DNA from: Desulfobacterales bacterium | GTDB lineage: Bacteria > Desulfobacterota > Desulfobacteria > Desulfobacterales > JAHEIW01 | Reading direction: 5' to 3' | Length of the DNA: 64,000 nt | Assembly: GCA_030145015.1 (NCBI GenBank) | Contig: JAQYWI010000005.1 | Coordinates: 1 to 64,000 of the forward strand | In this document: piece by piece, positions 8,809-17,356 of the stretch | Numbering within the stretch: the first letter of the stretch is position 1 | Layout of the letters: every line of letters starts with the position of its first letter | Translations under genes and position numbers: made by a program | Notes under the pieces: generated by a model | What the model saw: only the letters and a program-made list of their open reading frames with translations | Database searches by the model: none | What the model was told of the DNA's origin: nothing

Positions 8809-10132
8809 GCTTCATTTGAAAGAAATTTCAGACTTTTATTTTGGGAGGCAGGTCATCTTTGTGCTTTTTCTTTTTCTCTTTGTAATTGATGTTGTCATAT
8901 TCGATAGCTGTTCATTGGCGGGACAAACGACCCCATCTTCGAATCAGGTAAGCGCACAGAATTCGCCTTTATCATTCCTGCATGTAAGCAATGCAAAGAT
9001 ATTAAATCAGTCCAATCGTGAAATAAGATTGAAAGGCTTCCATTATGAGTGCTTTTATTTTTTGGATAAGAGAATATATGACGCCACAAAAGGTTCCGGT
9101 ATGCAATCAGACAGTTGCTTCATTGAGTTTTCAAAATATTACTGTACCGCAGAAGATCTTACCGCAATAAAGGCAATGGGTGCCAATGTGATCAGAATCG
9201 GCCTTAGACTATGGCAGTTAGAAAAAGCACTTTACACATATAACCAGGCGGCACTTCAGCATTTAGATAATACCATAATGAAAATCGCAAAGCAGGGATT
9301 ATATGTAATCCTTGATTTGCATGCGGCCGGACAGAATAGCTTAAATCATAATAAAGAATACGGTCATATCCTCTGGAATCAAACCGAATTACAGAATCGG
9401 GTTGTCGCGCTATGGGGGGTTATTTCAGAACGCTATCAGAACAATCCCGCCATTGCAGGATATGATTTGATTAATGAGCCCATGGCGCCGACAAAACAGG
9501 CCCTTCACAGCTTCTATCAAAGATGTATTAAAGAAGTGAGGAAGCATGACCAGAAGCATCTGCTCTTCATTGAAAAAAATCTGGGAAAGCCCGAGGATAT
9601 TAATTTCGGCGGAGAATATGATGATTCTAATATTGTTTTAAGTGTTCATTTTTATAAACCCGCTCAATTTACGAGCCAGGGAAGAAAGGGATCTCAGCTG
9701 GACCAACCCTATCCCGGCACGTATCATGGCATTTATTGGGATGCCGGCCAGATCGAAAAATATTTCAACGGCATTCTGTCCGATCTCAAAATAAAAAGAC
9801 CGCTTTTTGTTGGAGAATTTGCTGCAAATGCCTGGGGCGGTCATGAAGATGCCCTCCGATGGATAGAGGATGTGATGGCTGTATTTAATCGCAAAGGCAT
9901 TCACTATACCTACTTTTCCTATAAATTCCCGTTGCGAGGAACCCGCGCATTTTTAATCCCGCGTGAGGAAATCATTAAAGATGTCTTTAAAGTGTTCCGC
10001 CAGATACGACTCGGGCGTTTAGCCTGCGATAAGGTTACAACCGGACAAAAGCAGCTATTTCTGAGTTCTAATTTCGAATCTTATCCGGGATTAAGACAGG
10101 TATTAACAAAAGGCTTCACACATAACGATTGA
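8783..10132 (+). CDS. Glycoside hydrolase family 5 (cellulase-like), membrane-anchored
   Basis: This 449-residue protein has a GH5 catalytic domain. Motifs in order are IRLKGFHYECFYF, GANVIRIGLRLW, YVILDLHAAGQ, GYDLINEPMAP with the general acid Glu, LSVHFYKP, and PLFVGEFAANAWGG with the nucleophile Glu. A hydrophobic stretch near residues 22-42 (VIFVLFLFLFVIDVVIF) is a signal anchor, so the enzyme probably faces the periplasm or exterior. The ATG at 8783 is chosen because GGAGGA precedes it by 7-8 bases; it overlaps the upstream glycosyltransferase by 26 bases. GH5 enzymes in synthesis loci usually trim or edit the nascent beta-linked polymer. Confidence 0.85.
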   Translation: MFNLRAKHRLHLKEISDFYFGRQVIFVLFLFLFVIDVVIFDSCSLAGQTTPSSNQVSAQNSPLSFLHVSNAKILNQSNREIRLKGFHYECFYFLDKRIYDATKGSGMQSDSCFIEFSKYYCTAEDLTAIKAMGANVIRIGLRLWQLEKALYTYNQAALQHLDNTIMKIAKQGLYVILDLHAAGQNSLNHNKEYGHILWNQTELQNRVVALWGVISERYQNNPAIAGYDLINEPMAPTKQALHSFYQRCIKEVRKHDQKHLLFIEKNLGKPEDINFGGEYDDSNIVLSVHFYKPAQFTSQGRKGSQLDQPYPGTYHGIYWDAGQIEKYFNGILSDLKIKRPLFVGEFAANAWGGHEDALRWIEDVMAVFNRKGIHYTYFSYKFPLRGTRAFLIPREEIIKDVFKVFRQIRLGRLACDKVTTGQKQLFLSSNFESYPGLRQVLTKGFTHND

Positions 10133-10202
10133 AACCACTTCGTCGAACTCACCATAGCTTGTTTTGGTTAATTACACAGATTTAACAGAGTTGTGCCAAG
10201 CA

Positions 10203-11051
10203 ATGAAAAATCCGAGAATAGTCGTTTTGGTCAGTCCTGATCCTTCCGATTTGTATTTTGCAAATCAAATTGTCAAGCACGCCAATGTCGTCGGGATTCT
10301 TGTTGAGCAACAGCACCGGAATATCGGGACGTTAAATCATCTTGAGGGCGTTTTGCGATATTTAAGATCACCGCTTGCCTTAGGTCGAAAGCTGTACGCG
10401 ATCGGAACGCGAAGATACTATGCCAGAAAGGCAAAAAAAATTTCCCGGATGGGTTTCGGAAAGGAGGGATATGAGCTGAACCGGGCTGAAGACTGCCCAA
10501 CAATTTTCGTCGCAGAAAAAGAGACCCTGAACAGTCCTGATTATGTAAACTGGATGAAAGACCTGCAGCCGGATGCAATCGCTGTGTGCGGTACTGCCAT
10601 GCTTAGAGAACCCGTTCTCAGCATTACCCCGTACACTTTAAACCTGCATTCAGGACTTTCTCAAAAATATCGGGGTACCTGGACGACGTTGTGGCCGATT
10701 TACAACCAAGAGCCCGAATATGTCGGTTATACGGTCCATTTTGTAACTGCCGGCATCGATGATGGCGACATTATCCGTCAGGGTCGGCCGGTTATACATG
10801 CAGATGACAATCATGAAACCCTTTATGTTAAAGTTGTTAAGCTCGGTACGATTTCAGTGCTGAAAGCCATCGATGATATTCGAAGCAATTCAATCAGACG
10901 GTATCCCTTGGAACCGAAGGGCAAGTTGTATCAACGGTCCATGCTAACGCCTGCCATTATCAGAAGTACCTGGCGGAAAGTGGAAGCCGGATTAATTCGA
11001 GAATATATTAAATGCCCAAAATCCGTCAGCTTAATCGGAAATTTAGAATGA
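10203..11051 (+). CDS. Formyltransferase-family protein (sugar N-formyltransferase-like)
   Basis: This is a protein of the formyl_trans_N family (Met-tRNA formyltransferase, GART and sugar N-formyltransferases). The catalytic Asn and His are in TLNLHSGLSQKYRGTW, and the Asp is in GIDDGDIIRQ. I favour the ATG at 10203 (MKNPRIVVLVSPDP), which begins at the first beta strand of the fold. A TTG at 10164 would add 13 residues, and neither has a strong ribosome binding site. The stop overlaps the next start in ATGA, indicating translational coupling. In this context it probably formylates an amino sugar using N10-formyl-tetrahydrofolate, in keeping with the deacetylase upstream. The exact sugar is unknown. 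Confidence 0.7.
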   Translation: MKNPRIVVLVSPDPSDLYFANQIVKHANVVGILVEQQHRNIGTLNHLEGVLRYLRSPLALGRKLYAIGTRRYYARKAKKISRMGFGKEGYELNRAEDCPTIFVAEKETLNSPDYVNWMKDLQPDAIAVCGTAMLREPVLSITPYTLNLHSGLSQKYRGTWTTLWPIYNQEPEYVGYTVHFVTAGIDDGDIIRQGRPVIHADDNHETLYVKVVKLGTISVLKAIDDIRSNSIRRYPLEPKGKLYQRSMLTPAIIRSTWRKVEAGLIREYIKCPKSVSLIGNLE

Positions 11052-12190
11052 TAGAGGATCTGTCAATAGAATGTGTCTCGAAGTTTGAAGATTTTGTTTC
11101 GCTCGAGAATGATTGGAATACGCTTTTGGACCACAATGATTTCGACAGTGTATTTCTAAGTCATGGATGGTTTAAATGTTTTTGGGATGCCTGGGGAAAC
11201 GGGAAACTGTTGAAGGTATTGGTCGCCCGAACAGGTACCCGGCTATTTGGTGTTGCGCCTTTGATGCTATATAGCGGGCAACATTTAAGGCTGCCGGCAA
11301 AAATTCTATCTTTCATTGAGAACGATGAGAGTCCGCATTGTGGATTTGTTGTCCCTAAAAACGTTATTCATCAGGTTATTCCGGCATTTTTTGATTATAT
11401 TTACGCGAACCAAAATGCTTGGGATATTTTAATGCTTCGAAAAATGCCTGTTGAGACCTCACAGATCGCCTCTATAAAAATGTATTGCGATCAAAATAAA
11501 AACAGATGGGTTGATAAACCCTCCTTGAGTTCACCCTTCCTCCGAACCGATTCGGATTGGGAATCTTTTTATTCCAACAAAAGCCAACGATTCAAAAAAA
11601 GAATTCGATACATCCGGAATAAAATATCCAGACAGGGGGATATCCTGATCAGCAAATCAGATACCCCGGCGGAAGTAAAAGAATTAATGGGGCAGATCTA
11701 TGATGTCGATGCGCGCAGCTGGAAAGCAAAGGTGGGAAAAGCCATTGGAAGCTCGGAGCAGAACCGCATGTTTTTTAGGCAACTCCCATACGCCCTGGAG
11801 CCCGAAGGCAAGGTTTACGTATGGCTATTAAGGCTCAGCAACCGGCTTATTGCTTTCGAATACCACGTGCGGCAAAACGACATTGTTTACGCCCTGCGTT
11901 CTTCGTTCGATGAGGCCTATCGTGCCTACGGACCTGGGTCGGTCCTGGATCTTGAAGTCGTTCGGAGCCTATTTAAAAATAATGTCAATCACTATGATAT
12001 GTGCGGCGGTCCTTATCCGCACAAGCTTCGCTGGACATCTGAGATAAAATTTCATAAGGAAATTATGGTGTTCAATCGCAGACCTTACGCTAGGCTATTA
12101 TATTTTTTGGAAAAAGATATTAAGCCCCTGTTAAAGCGCATTCTTAAATTAACACATCATCGAGCCCTTTTAAGAAAAGTTACCGCATAA
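11048..12190 (+). CDS. CelD/FemAB-type GNAT acyltransferase
   Basis: This 380-residue protein has the acetyltransferase fold (Acetyltransf_6) known as CelD/BcsL, common in exopolysaccharide loci. Recognisable parts are FLSHGWFKCFWDAWG near the N-terminus, RFKKRIRYIRNKI in the middle, and the C-terminal acyl-CoA-binding-like segment RLIAFEYHVRQNDIVYAL followed by GPGSVLDLEVVRSLF. The ATG at 11048 overlaps the formyltransferase stop by four bases and is therefore preferred over the start 36 bases upstream. These proteins are thought to acylate sugars or amino sugars in the cytoplasm before export. The acyl donor is not predictable. Confidence 0.75.
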   Translation: MIEDLSIECVSKFEDFVSLENDWNTLLDHNDFDSVFLSHGWFKCFWDAWGNGKLLKVLVARTGTRLFGVAPLMLYSGQHLRLPAKILSFIENDESPHCGFVVPKNVIHQVIPAFFDYIYANQNAWDILMLRKMPVETSQIASIKMYCDQNKNRWVDKPSLSSPFLRTDSDWESFYSNKSQRFKKRIRYIRNKISRQGDILISKSDTPAEVKELMGQIYDVDARSWKAKVGKAIGSSEQNRMFFRQLPYALEPEGKVYVWLLRLSNRLIAFEYHVRQNDIVYALRSSFDEAYRAYGPGSVLDLEVVRSLFKNNVNHYDMCGGPYPHKLRWTSEIKFHKEIMVFNRRPYARLLYFLEKDIKPLLKRILKLTHHRALLRKVTA

Positions 12191-12206
12191 TTTTATAGGG
12201 ACCGCT

Positions 12207-13355
12207 ATGGCTTTGAACTACCTGAAAATGTGGCAAAACGTGTTTAAGCGCGAGATTAATTCAAAGCGGCTCAAACCGGCCAATTCCATTATTTTCATTA
12301 CCTATCGGTGCACGTCTCGCTGCATTACCTGCAATATATGGCAGAGAGCACAGGGCAGAACTCCGGAATTAAAAGAAATAGAGCTGGCAGTACCCAGATG
12401 GACTCAAATCATAGATCATCTCCATCGCGCCGGCGTTGATACGGTTGAAGTTTTTGGTGGTGATGCCCTCCTAAGAAAAGATGTTACCATTGCGATGATC
12501 CAGAAATGCACGGACCTGGGAATGGATACGTTTTTCGCAACCAATGCGTTGCTGCTTGATGCTGAAACAGCAAACCAACTTGTCTCTGCCGGACTGGGAC
12601 GTATTTATTTCTCACTGGATGGAATCGAGGAAATCCAAAATCGTATACGGGGTGTCAGGCAAAGCTACACGACCATGACAGCGGTGATCGAGAACATTTA
12701 TCGCGCCAGGTCGAATTCCGGACGCAAAAAGCCGCTTATCGGAATCATTACAACTGTATCCAGAACAAATGCTGAAGAAATCAATGCCATCATCGCGCAT
12801 CTTAAACGTTTTCCCCTTGATTTTGTTGAAATGCAGATCGTTGGTGAAGTGTCCCCGGAAAGCATCGAAAGATCTGTCATTGAAGGTACCGCACCGACGC
12901 CGCTGTTTACCGCCACATCAGACCATTCCAATCTTTTGCGCGAAGAACAGGTGCCGGCTTTAAATACAGCTCTCAAAAGTTTGCGGAAGAAAAAACGTGA
13001 GCTTAAGTTCAAAATAAATCTTTATCATATAGAACCCTATACTGCAGAAACCTTTTGCAAAGGCATATTTCCGCCGCTTCCCTGCCACTGGTGTACCACC
13101 GTTGTTACACTGACGCCATCAGGCGATGTCGTCCCCTGTCCGAACTATACCGGCTTTATTCTGGGAAACATCGACCGGGAAGAATCTCTGGACGCCATCT
13201 GGGGGAATGAAAAACACCGCCGCTTTTTAAAACAGCAAAAAAGTGGGGCGCTGCGGATCTGCAGGCAATGCAGCATGCGTCACTCATATCCCGGGGTAAG
13301 AGAAAAATTTCGTCACACCTTTTACCGCAATCTGTATACTCCATTCAGGCGATAG
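12207..13355 (+). CDS. Radical SAM/SPASM-domain protein
   Basis: This is a 382-residue radical S-adenosylmethionine enzyme. The cluster motif is CTSRCITC (CxxxCxxC) near residue 31, followed by the SAM-binding EVFGGDALLR and FSLDGIEE strands. A C-terminal SPASM-type domain binds auxiliary iron-sulfur clusters and is visible as CHWCTTVVTLTPSGDVVPCP, then CRQC near the end. It begins 17 bases after the acyltransferase. SPASM proteins in polysaccharide loci have been proposed to modify sugars or lipids, while others mature peptides; no peptide precursor is visible here. The function is therefore open. Confidence 0.8.
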   Translation: MALNYLKMWQNVFKREINSKRLKPANSIIFITYRCTSRCITCNIWQRAQGRTPELKEIELAVPRWTQIIDHLHRAGVDTVEVFGGDALLRKDVTIAMIQKCTDLGMDTFFATNALLLDAETANQLVSAGLGRIYFSLDGIEEIQNRIRGVRQSYTTMTAVIENIYRARSNSGRKKPLIGIITTVSRTNAEEINAIIAHLKRFPLDFVEMQIVGEVSPESIERSVIEGTAPTPLFTATSDHSNLLREEQVPALNTALKSLRKKKRELKFKINLYHIEPYTAETFCKGIFPPLPCHWCTTVVTLTPSGDVVPCPNYTGFILGNIDREESLDAIWGNEKHRRFLKQQKSGALRICRQCSMRHSYPGVREKFRHTFYRNLYTPFRR

Positions 13356-13362
13356 CCATGAT

Positions 13363-14535
13363 ATGTTGAAAACACGCAGAAAGCCTATCAGAGTTTTACA
13401 TATTATTCAGGGGAAGCATTTTGGTGGTGCGGAACAGGTCGTTTTGACCCTTTCTAAATGCTTTGATCGCAGTCAAGTTATGCCTTCCGTGGTCTGCCTT
13501 TCGAAAGGGCTTCTACTCGAAAAGCTCGGCGCAGCAAATATCCCGAACTTTTTAATCCCCATGAAGTCAAAAACTGACATTCTCGCTCCTTTGTACAAAA
13601 CGATGCGGCTGATTAAAAAAAAACGCATTGATATCATTCATACCCATACCGTTCGGTCAAATTTAATCGGGCGCCTGGCCGCTGTTGGCACCCTTCGAAA
13701 ATGTGTCACCCATCTGCACAGTCCCATATTAAGAGATTTTGCCGATTTGAGAAGGGGCAGGATTAATGAAACCATCGATCGCATGACCCGGCCTATCGCT
13801 GCCAGGTACATTGCCGTAAGTCACAGTTTGCGAAAAGAAATGATTCAGCGGGGTTTAGCGCCACGTAAAATCCTAACGGTTCACAACGTGCCCGATTTGG
13901 ATTCGCTAAAATTGTCAATCCGACACACCGGCAGCAAGCCGAATATCAGGCAGGAATACCATATGCCGCAAAATGCTTTTCTACTGGTATTAGTGGCTCT
14001 TTTGAGGCCGCGCAAAGGCGTTGAGGTCTTGATTAAGGCGATGAAAAAGGTTTTGCAGTATTTTCCCGACACGCACCTGTTGCTCGTGGGAAGTGATGAT
14101 ATATCGGAAGACCCGGATTATGGCAACCGCCTGCGAAGGTTGACGACTGAACTCGGCCTGGAATCGAAAGTTGCATTTGCCGGATTCAGGGATGATGTCC
14201 CTGAAATACTCAGTCAATCTGACCTGATGGTTTTGCCGTCTCTTTTTGGTGAAGGACTTCCCATGGTCATTCTTGAAGCCATGGCCATGGGTGTTGCCGT
14301 AATTGCCTCAAGGGTAGAGGGTATCCCCGAAATCATTGTCGATGGGAAGGATGGATTCTTGGTTGAACCCGGCGATTCCGATCAGCTATCAAATAAAATA
14401 ATACAGCTGCTTAAAGATCCTGTTTTGCTACAGGATGTCAGGCAAAGCGCCCGGGAAAAAATGTTCAGAGAGATGAATGGGCAGCGTCACGCCAGGCAAA
14501 TAGAATACGTTTATCAAGAAGTGCTCAATTACTAG
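13363..14535 (+). CDS. Glycosyltransferase family 4
   Basis: This second GT4 glycosyltransferase has 390 residues. The N-terminal domain carries VLHIIQGKHFGGAEQVVLTL. The C-terminal domain starts at LLVLVALLRPRKGVEVLIKA and has GEGLPMVILEAMAMGVAVIA, the EX7E donor-binding motif. It starts 8 bases after the radical SAM gene and ends the tightly packed part of the locus. It resembles the upstream GT4 (7681-8808) in fold but the two diverge clearly in sequence, so they probably add different sugars. Confidence 0.85.
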   Translation: MLKTRRKPIRVLHIIQGKHFGGAEQVVLTLSKCFDRSQVMPSVVCLSKGLLLEKLGAANIPNFLIPMKSKTDILAPLYKTMRLIKKKRIDIIHTHTVRSNLIGRLAAVGTLRKCVTHLHSPILRDFADLRRGRINETIDRMTRPIAARYIAVSHSLRKEMIQRGLAPRKILTVHNVPDLDSLKLSIRHTGSKPNIRQEYHMPQNAFLLVLVALLRPRKGVEVLIKAMKKVLQYFPDTHLLLVGSDDISEDPDYGNRLRRLTTELGLESKVAFAGFRDDVPEILSQSDLMVLPSLFGEGLPMVILEAMAMGVAVIASRVEGIPEIIVDGKDGFLVEPGDSDQLSNKIIQLLKDPVLLQDVRQSAREKMFREMNGQRHARQIEYVYQEVLNY

Positions 14536-14590
14536 AAGCTATCTCTAAATTAGCAGCTCATCTTGGAAGGCAGAGAAAAAAAGTTCCTAA

Positions 14591-14791
14591 GGTGCTCTAA
14601 AGTTAGAGGTGCCTAAAATGCCTAAAATGAGCTAAAGTGCCTAAAGTTATGGCGTCGCTCGCGCTCCATCTTTTAATAAAATAGGTCGTTCGACCCAGTC
14701 GTTAGACCCTGAGGCTCTCGAAGGGAGGCTCTCGACGGGCAGAATTCCTTAACTTTAGTCACTTTAGTTCACTTGTCACTTTAGCTCACTT
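14591..14791. repeat. CTAAAGTG-rich inverted repeat in a 300-base intergenic gap
   Basis: The gap 14536-14834 has no gene. It holds a cluster of short repeats around CTAAAGTG and CTAAAATG at 14591-14650. The reverse-complement version (ACTTTAG, CACTTTAG) lies at 14748-14791, so the two halves can fold on each other. Between them is a short direct repeat GAGGCTCTCGA at about 14711 and 14726. This looks like a dispersed intergenic palindromic element rather than an operator, and it separates the main polysaccharide operon from the WecG-like gene. Confidence 0.6.
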
Positions 14792-14834
14792 ATTGTTGTA
14801 AGCACTTTTTACAGTTTTAAAACTTTATCAGCGG

Positions 14835-15611
14835 GTGTTAAAAGCCCGCACCTCTGGTACCGCTATTCAAGAGATGGGACAAAAAACAAGCATATTTGAC
14901 ATTCCGATTACCCTGGGCACCCTCGATGAAGGGGTCATGTTAATTGAGAATCTGGTGTCTGATAAAACACCGAAACTTGTGGTATTGGCAAATGCGCACA
15001 CCTTAAATCTTGCCTATGAACAAGAAGAATACAAAAGCGTATTGAACGCCGCGGCCCTCGTATTGCGCGATGGTACGGGTGTCTCCTGGGCGGTCAAACG
15101 CAAAGGAATGGCGCCCGGGCACAATTTTGTGGGCACCGATTTTGTGCCTGATTTTTGCCGCTACACATCGCAGAAGGGCTACCGCTTTTTTTTCCTGGGA
15201 TCAGAACCGGGCGTCGCCGAAGCCGCACGCAAAAACCTGGAGTCTCTGGTTCCGGATGTCGTCGTTACCGGGCACCATCATGGGTATTTCGACGATGATC
15301 AGAGCGCTGGGATAATAGACACCATAAATGCAACCGCATCAGACATATTATTGGTCGCCATGGGCAATCCCAGGCAAGAACAGTGGATCGCCGGGCATCT
15401 GGATCGTCTGAATGTACCGGTATGCATCGGAGTCGGCGCGCTTTTTGACTACCTTAGCGGACGCGTGACGCGGGCGCCTCGATGGATGCTGGATTCAGGC
15501 CTGGAATGGATTTTTCGATTACTGCTGGAACCCGGAAGAATGTGGAAACGATATCTGATCGGCAATATAAAATTTATCATGCGCAGCGTTCGAGAAAATC
15601 TGTCTGGTTAA
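14835..15611 (+). CDS. WecG/TagA/CpsF-family glycosyltransferase (GT26)
   Basis: This 258-residue protein is a GT26 inverting glycosyltransferase that transfers an amino sugar to a polyprenyl-linked sugar. Family motifs are present in order: TLDEGVMLIENLV, VVLANAHTLNLA, LVLRDGTGVSWA, YRFFFLGSEPGVAEAA, ILLVAMGNPRQEQW and CIGVGALFDYLSG, with RAPRWMLDSGLEW at the C-terminus. A GTG at 14835 gives full length. An ATG at 14874 is an alternative start and leaves all motifs intact. It lies just downstream of the palindromic gap and probably belongs functionally to the same glycan locus. Confidence 0.85.
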   Translation: MLKARTSGTAIQEMGQKTSIFDIPITLGTLDEGVMLIENLVSDKTPKLVVLANAHTLNLAYEQEEYKSVLNAAALVLRDGTGVSWAVKRKGMAPGHNFVGTDFVPDFCRYTSQKGYRFFFLGSEPGVAEAARKNLESLVPDVVVTGHHHGYFDDDQSAGIIDTINATASDILLVAMGNPRQEQWIAGHLDRLNVPVCIGVGALFDYLSGRVTRAPRWMLDSGLEWIFRLLLEPGRMWKRYLIGNIKFIMRSVRENLSG

Positions 15612-15660
15612 AATCGCACCTTAGGATATTGGGCTAAAAAGACGCCCCGAACTCATAACA

Positions 15661-16017
15661 TTAGATCGTAAGCTTAAATCTTTTGTATAATTCCGGATCC
15701 GAAACCGGGCCTTTGCGCGAATCTTCATCGCCGAAAAGGGTTCTTTCCTTGGCTTTCAAATACGCGTCCTGGTCCAATGTCGATCGAAAGGGCACCTCGA
15801 TGCCATCGCTCTGGTTGTGTTTTTCAGGAGCTTGATTCACCGATACTGGATCCTTGTGCGAATCTTCATCGCCTAAATGGGTTCTTTCTTTGGCTTTCAA
15901 ATACGCTTCCTGGTCCAATGTCGATCGAAAGGGCACCTCGGTGGCTTCGGCATCATTGGCTTTTTCAGGCGCTTTTGGGTAGTTCTGAATCGAAGGTTGA
16001 ATGCTTTCAATTTTCAT
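15661..16017 (-). CDS. Small hypothetical protein with tandem duplication
   Basis: I do not recognise the family of this 118-residue hydrophilic protein. It contains two copies of a module of about 45 residues, each including EVPFRSTLDQ, AYLKAKERT and GDEDS followed by K-P-V-S. The copies differ at few positions, and the DNA repeats too (15770-15800 and 15912-15940). It has no signal peptide, no membrane segment and no cysteine. A near-perfect AAGGAGGT ribosome binding site sits 8 bases before the ATG at 16017, so it is very probably translated. It runs against the polysaccharide locus and may be an adaptor or a recently expanded disordered protein. Confidence 0.65.
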   Translation of the reverse strand: MKIESIQPSIQNYPKAPEKANDAEATEVPFRSTLDQEAYLKAKERTHLGDEDSHKDPVSVNQAPEKHNQSDGIEVPFRSTLDQDAYLKAKERTLFGDEDSRKGPVSDPELYKRFKLTI

Positions 16018-16322
16018 TTTGTGACCTCCTTAAAATTTTGAAAAAATGGATAATGCGATACAGGCGTTTATATTAGAGACATGCGGCTTCGGAGTGCAAT
16101 TGGCATGCCGAAAATCATTTTTCCCGTATTTACTGTTAGTTAGAAACAGTATCAGTATGATTGCGCCTACCCTTTAGCTAAAAACTAGGACGATTCATTC
16201 CGCTTAAATGACGTATTGGGAAAAAAATGCCTAGATCATTGCATCCGTTGAAACCATTTACTCAAGTTTCGCAGCCCCCGTTCGCAAAAATGCCATAAGC
16301 TTTGGGGTTTAAATTTAAAATT

Positions 16323-16534
16323 AGATGTGAATTGGGCAGGCCGTGTTATTTTCTGGAAGACGATATGTGGGTGCGTGCCACCATCTGCTCCTTGTGACTC
16401 ACTATTTGGGATAGATGGTACGGCTCTTCTTAATTTATCTGTTATTACGCCTATCCCAAATAGTGGGTCACACCACCACTGGATAGATTCATATCGGCTG
16501 GAAGAAAATGACACGGCCTGCCCAATTTACACCT
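16323..16534. repeat. Large imperfect palindrome (MITE-like element or long hairpin)
   Basis: The two halves of this 212-base stretch are reverse complements over most of their length. The outer arms pair at 16328-16357 and 16500-16530 (core ATTGGGCAGGCCGTGT). The inner arms pair at 16394-16413 and 16452-16471 (GTGACTCACTATTTGGGATA with one mismatch), leaving a loop of about 38 bases. No convincing gene is present on either strand. The layout fits a non-autonomous inverted-repeat element or a structured RNA. No flanking target duplication was identified by eye. Confidence 0.7.
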
Positions 16535-16626
16535 CAAGTAGGAATAAATTCTCGGCCGTAAAAGCGGAGTGTGAAACTTGAGTATTTATAATTTGATCGG
16601 AATGGAAAAGAGAAGCGGGGTAAAGA

Positions 16627-16740
16627 ATGAAAAGTTTTTTGCCATATGTGATTATTTTTTTCATCGCGGTCTGCCTCGAAGTGGTTTCAAAACATCAGAT
16701 TATGTTCGAGAGCCCCGCTGAAGCGGGATTACGTATCTAA
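16627..16740 (+). CDS. Possible small single-pass membrane peptide (37 aa)
   Basis: A 37-codon reading frame starts at ATG 16627, 7 bases after GCGGGG, and encodes a peptide whose residues 4-16 form a hydrophobic helix (FLPYVIIFFIAVC). The C-terminal codons overlap a six-base-pair stem (CCCGCT/AGCGGG at 16714-16727). No family is recognised. It may be a genuine small membrane protein or a chance open frame in the gap 16018-16877, which otherwise holds only palindromes. Confidence 0.25.
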   Translation: MKSFLPYVIIFFIAVCLEVVSKHQIMFESPAEAGLRI

Positions 16741-16769
16741 TCTTAAAAAATTAAGGTATGCATCAAGGC

Positions 16770-16829
16770 GTCCCACGAATTGAAAACGGAGCGTACACGT
16801 AAGTACGTGAGTATTTCAATTCGCGGGAC
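16770..16829. repeat. Inverted repeat with 16-base arms
   Basis: GTCCCACGAATTGAAA at 16770-16785 is matched by its reverse complement with one mismatch at 16814-16829, leaving a 28-base loop. The loop contains a second small palindrome around CACGTAAGTACGTG. There is no T-run, so it is unlikely to be a simple terminator. It may be a second intergenic palindromic element next to the one at 16323-16534. Confidence 0.55.
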
Positions 16830-16877
16830 AAAGCAGCTATCGGACATTAGATGGGGTCTTAATACCACTTCTAGATA

Positions 16878-17327
16878 CTAGCGGATACCTCTATCGATCT
16901 GAATATCGTAGTCCGTTATCTGCCCTTCTGTGATGGTGACGGCGGCCGGTAATTCCTTTGAAAATCCGGCACCCGCCGGAAGATCTAATGAAATCCGGTA
17001 GCTACCCGGCGGGAGATCGAAAAGGTATTCACCGTTTGCATCCGTGACGGCAGCGTCAACTACCTCACCGGCTGAATTCATGATGATAACCCTAACGCCG
17101 GATGCAATTCGGCCGGATTTTTCAGGTAACGGATCACCCCATTTTTGAACGGGAGATGGGGGGCCATAGATGACCTTGCCTGTGAGGATACCGGTCTGGG
17201 CAGCCGCTTTCACAAAATCGTTCTTTGTTGCAATGCGACGGTCATGGCCCCCACAACTGTTTGTGTTTGTGAAAATCAGAACGAACACAACCAGCAATTG
17301 ACCTGCTGCCGGATGATAGATTTTCAT
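16878..17327 (-). CDS. Exported protein with carboxypeptidase-regulatory-like (prealbumin) domain
   Basis: This 149-residue protein begins with a hydrophobic signal (residues 10-20) followed by TNTNSC, so Cys25 could be lipidated, although the lipobox is weak. From residue about 47 it has a single beta-sandwich of the carboxypeptidase-regulatory or SdrD-B type: GILTGKVIYG, ASGVRVIIMNSAGEVV, then VTDANGEYLFDLPPGSYRIS, the hallmark of this fold. Such domains act as extracellular binding or structural modules. It lies 29 bases downstream of the larger secreted protein gene on the same strand and is probably co-transcribed with it. Confidence 0.65.
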   Translation of the reverse strand: MKIYHPAAGQLLVVFVLIFTNTNSCGGHDRRIATKNDFVKAAAQTGILTGKVIYGPPSPVQKWGDPLPEKSGRIASGVRVIIMNSAGEVVDAAVTDANGEYLFDLPPGSYRISLDLPAGAGFSKELPAAVTITEGQITDYDIQIDRGIR

Positions 17328-17356
17328 CGGTTTTCAAACCTGTTGATACGTCAATA

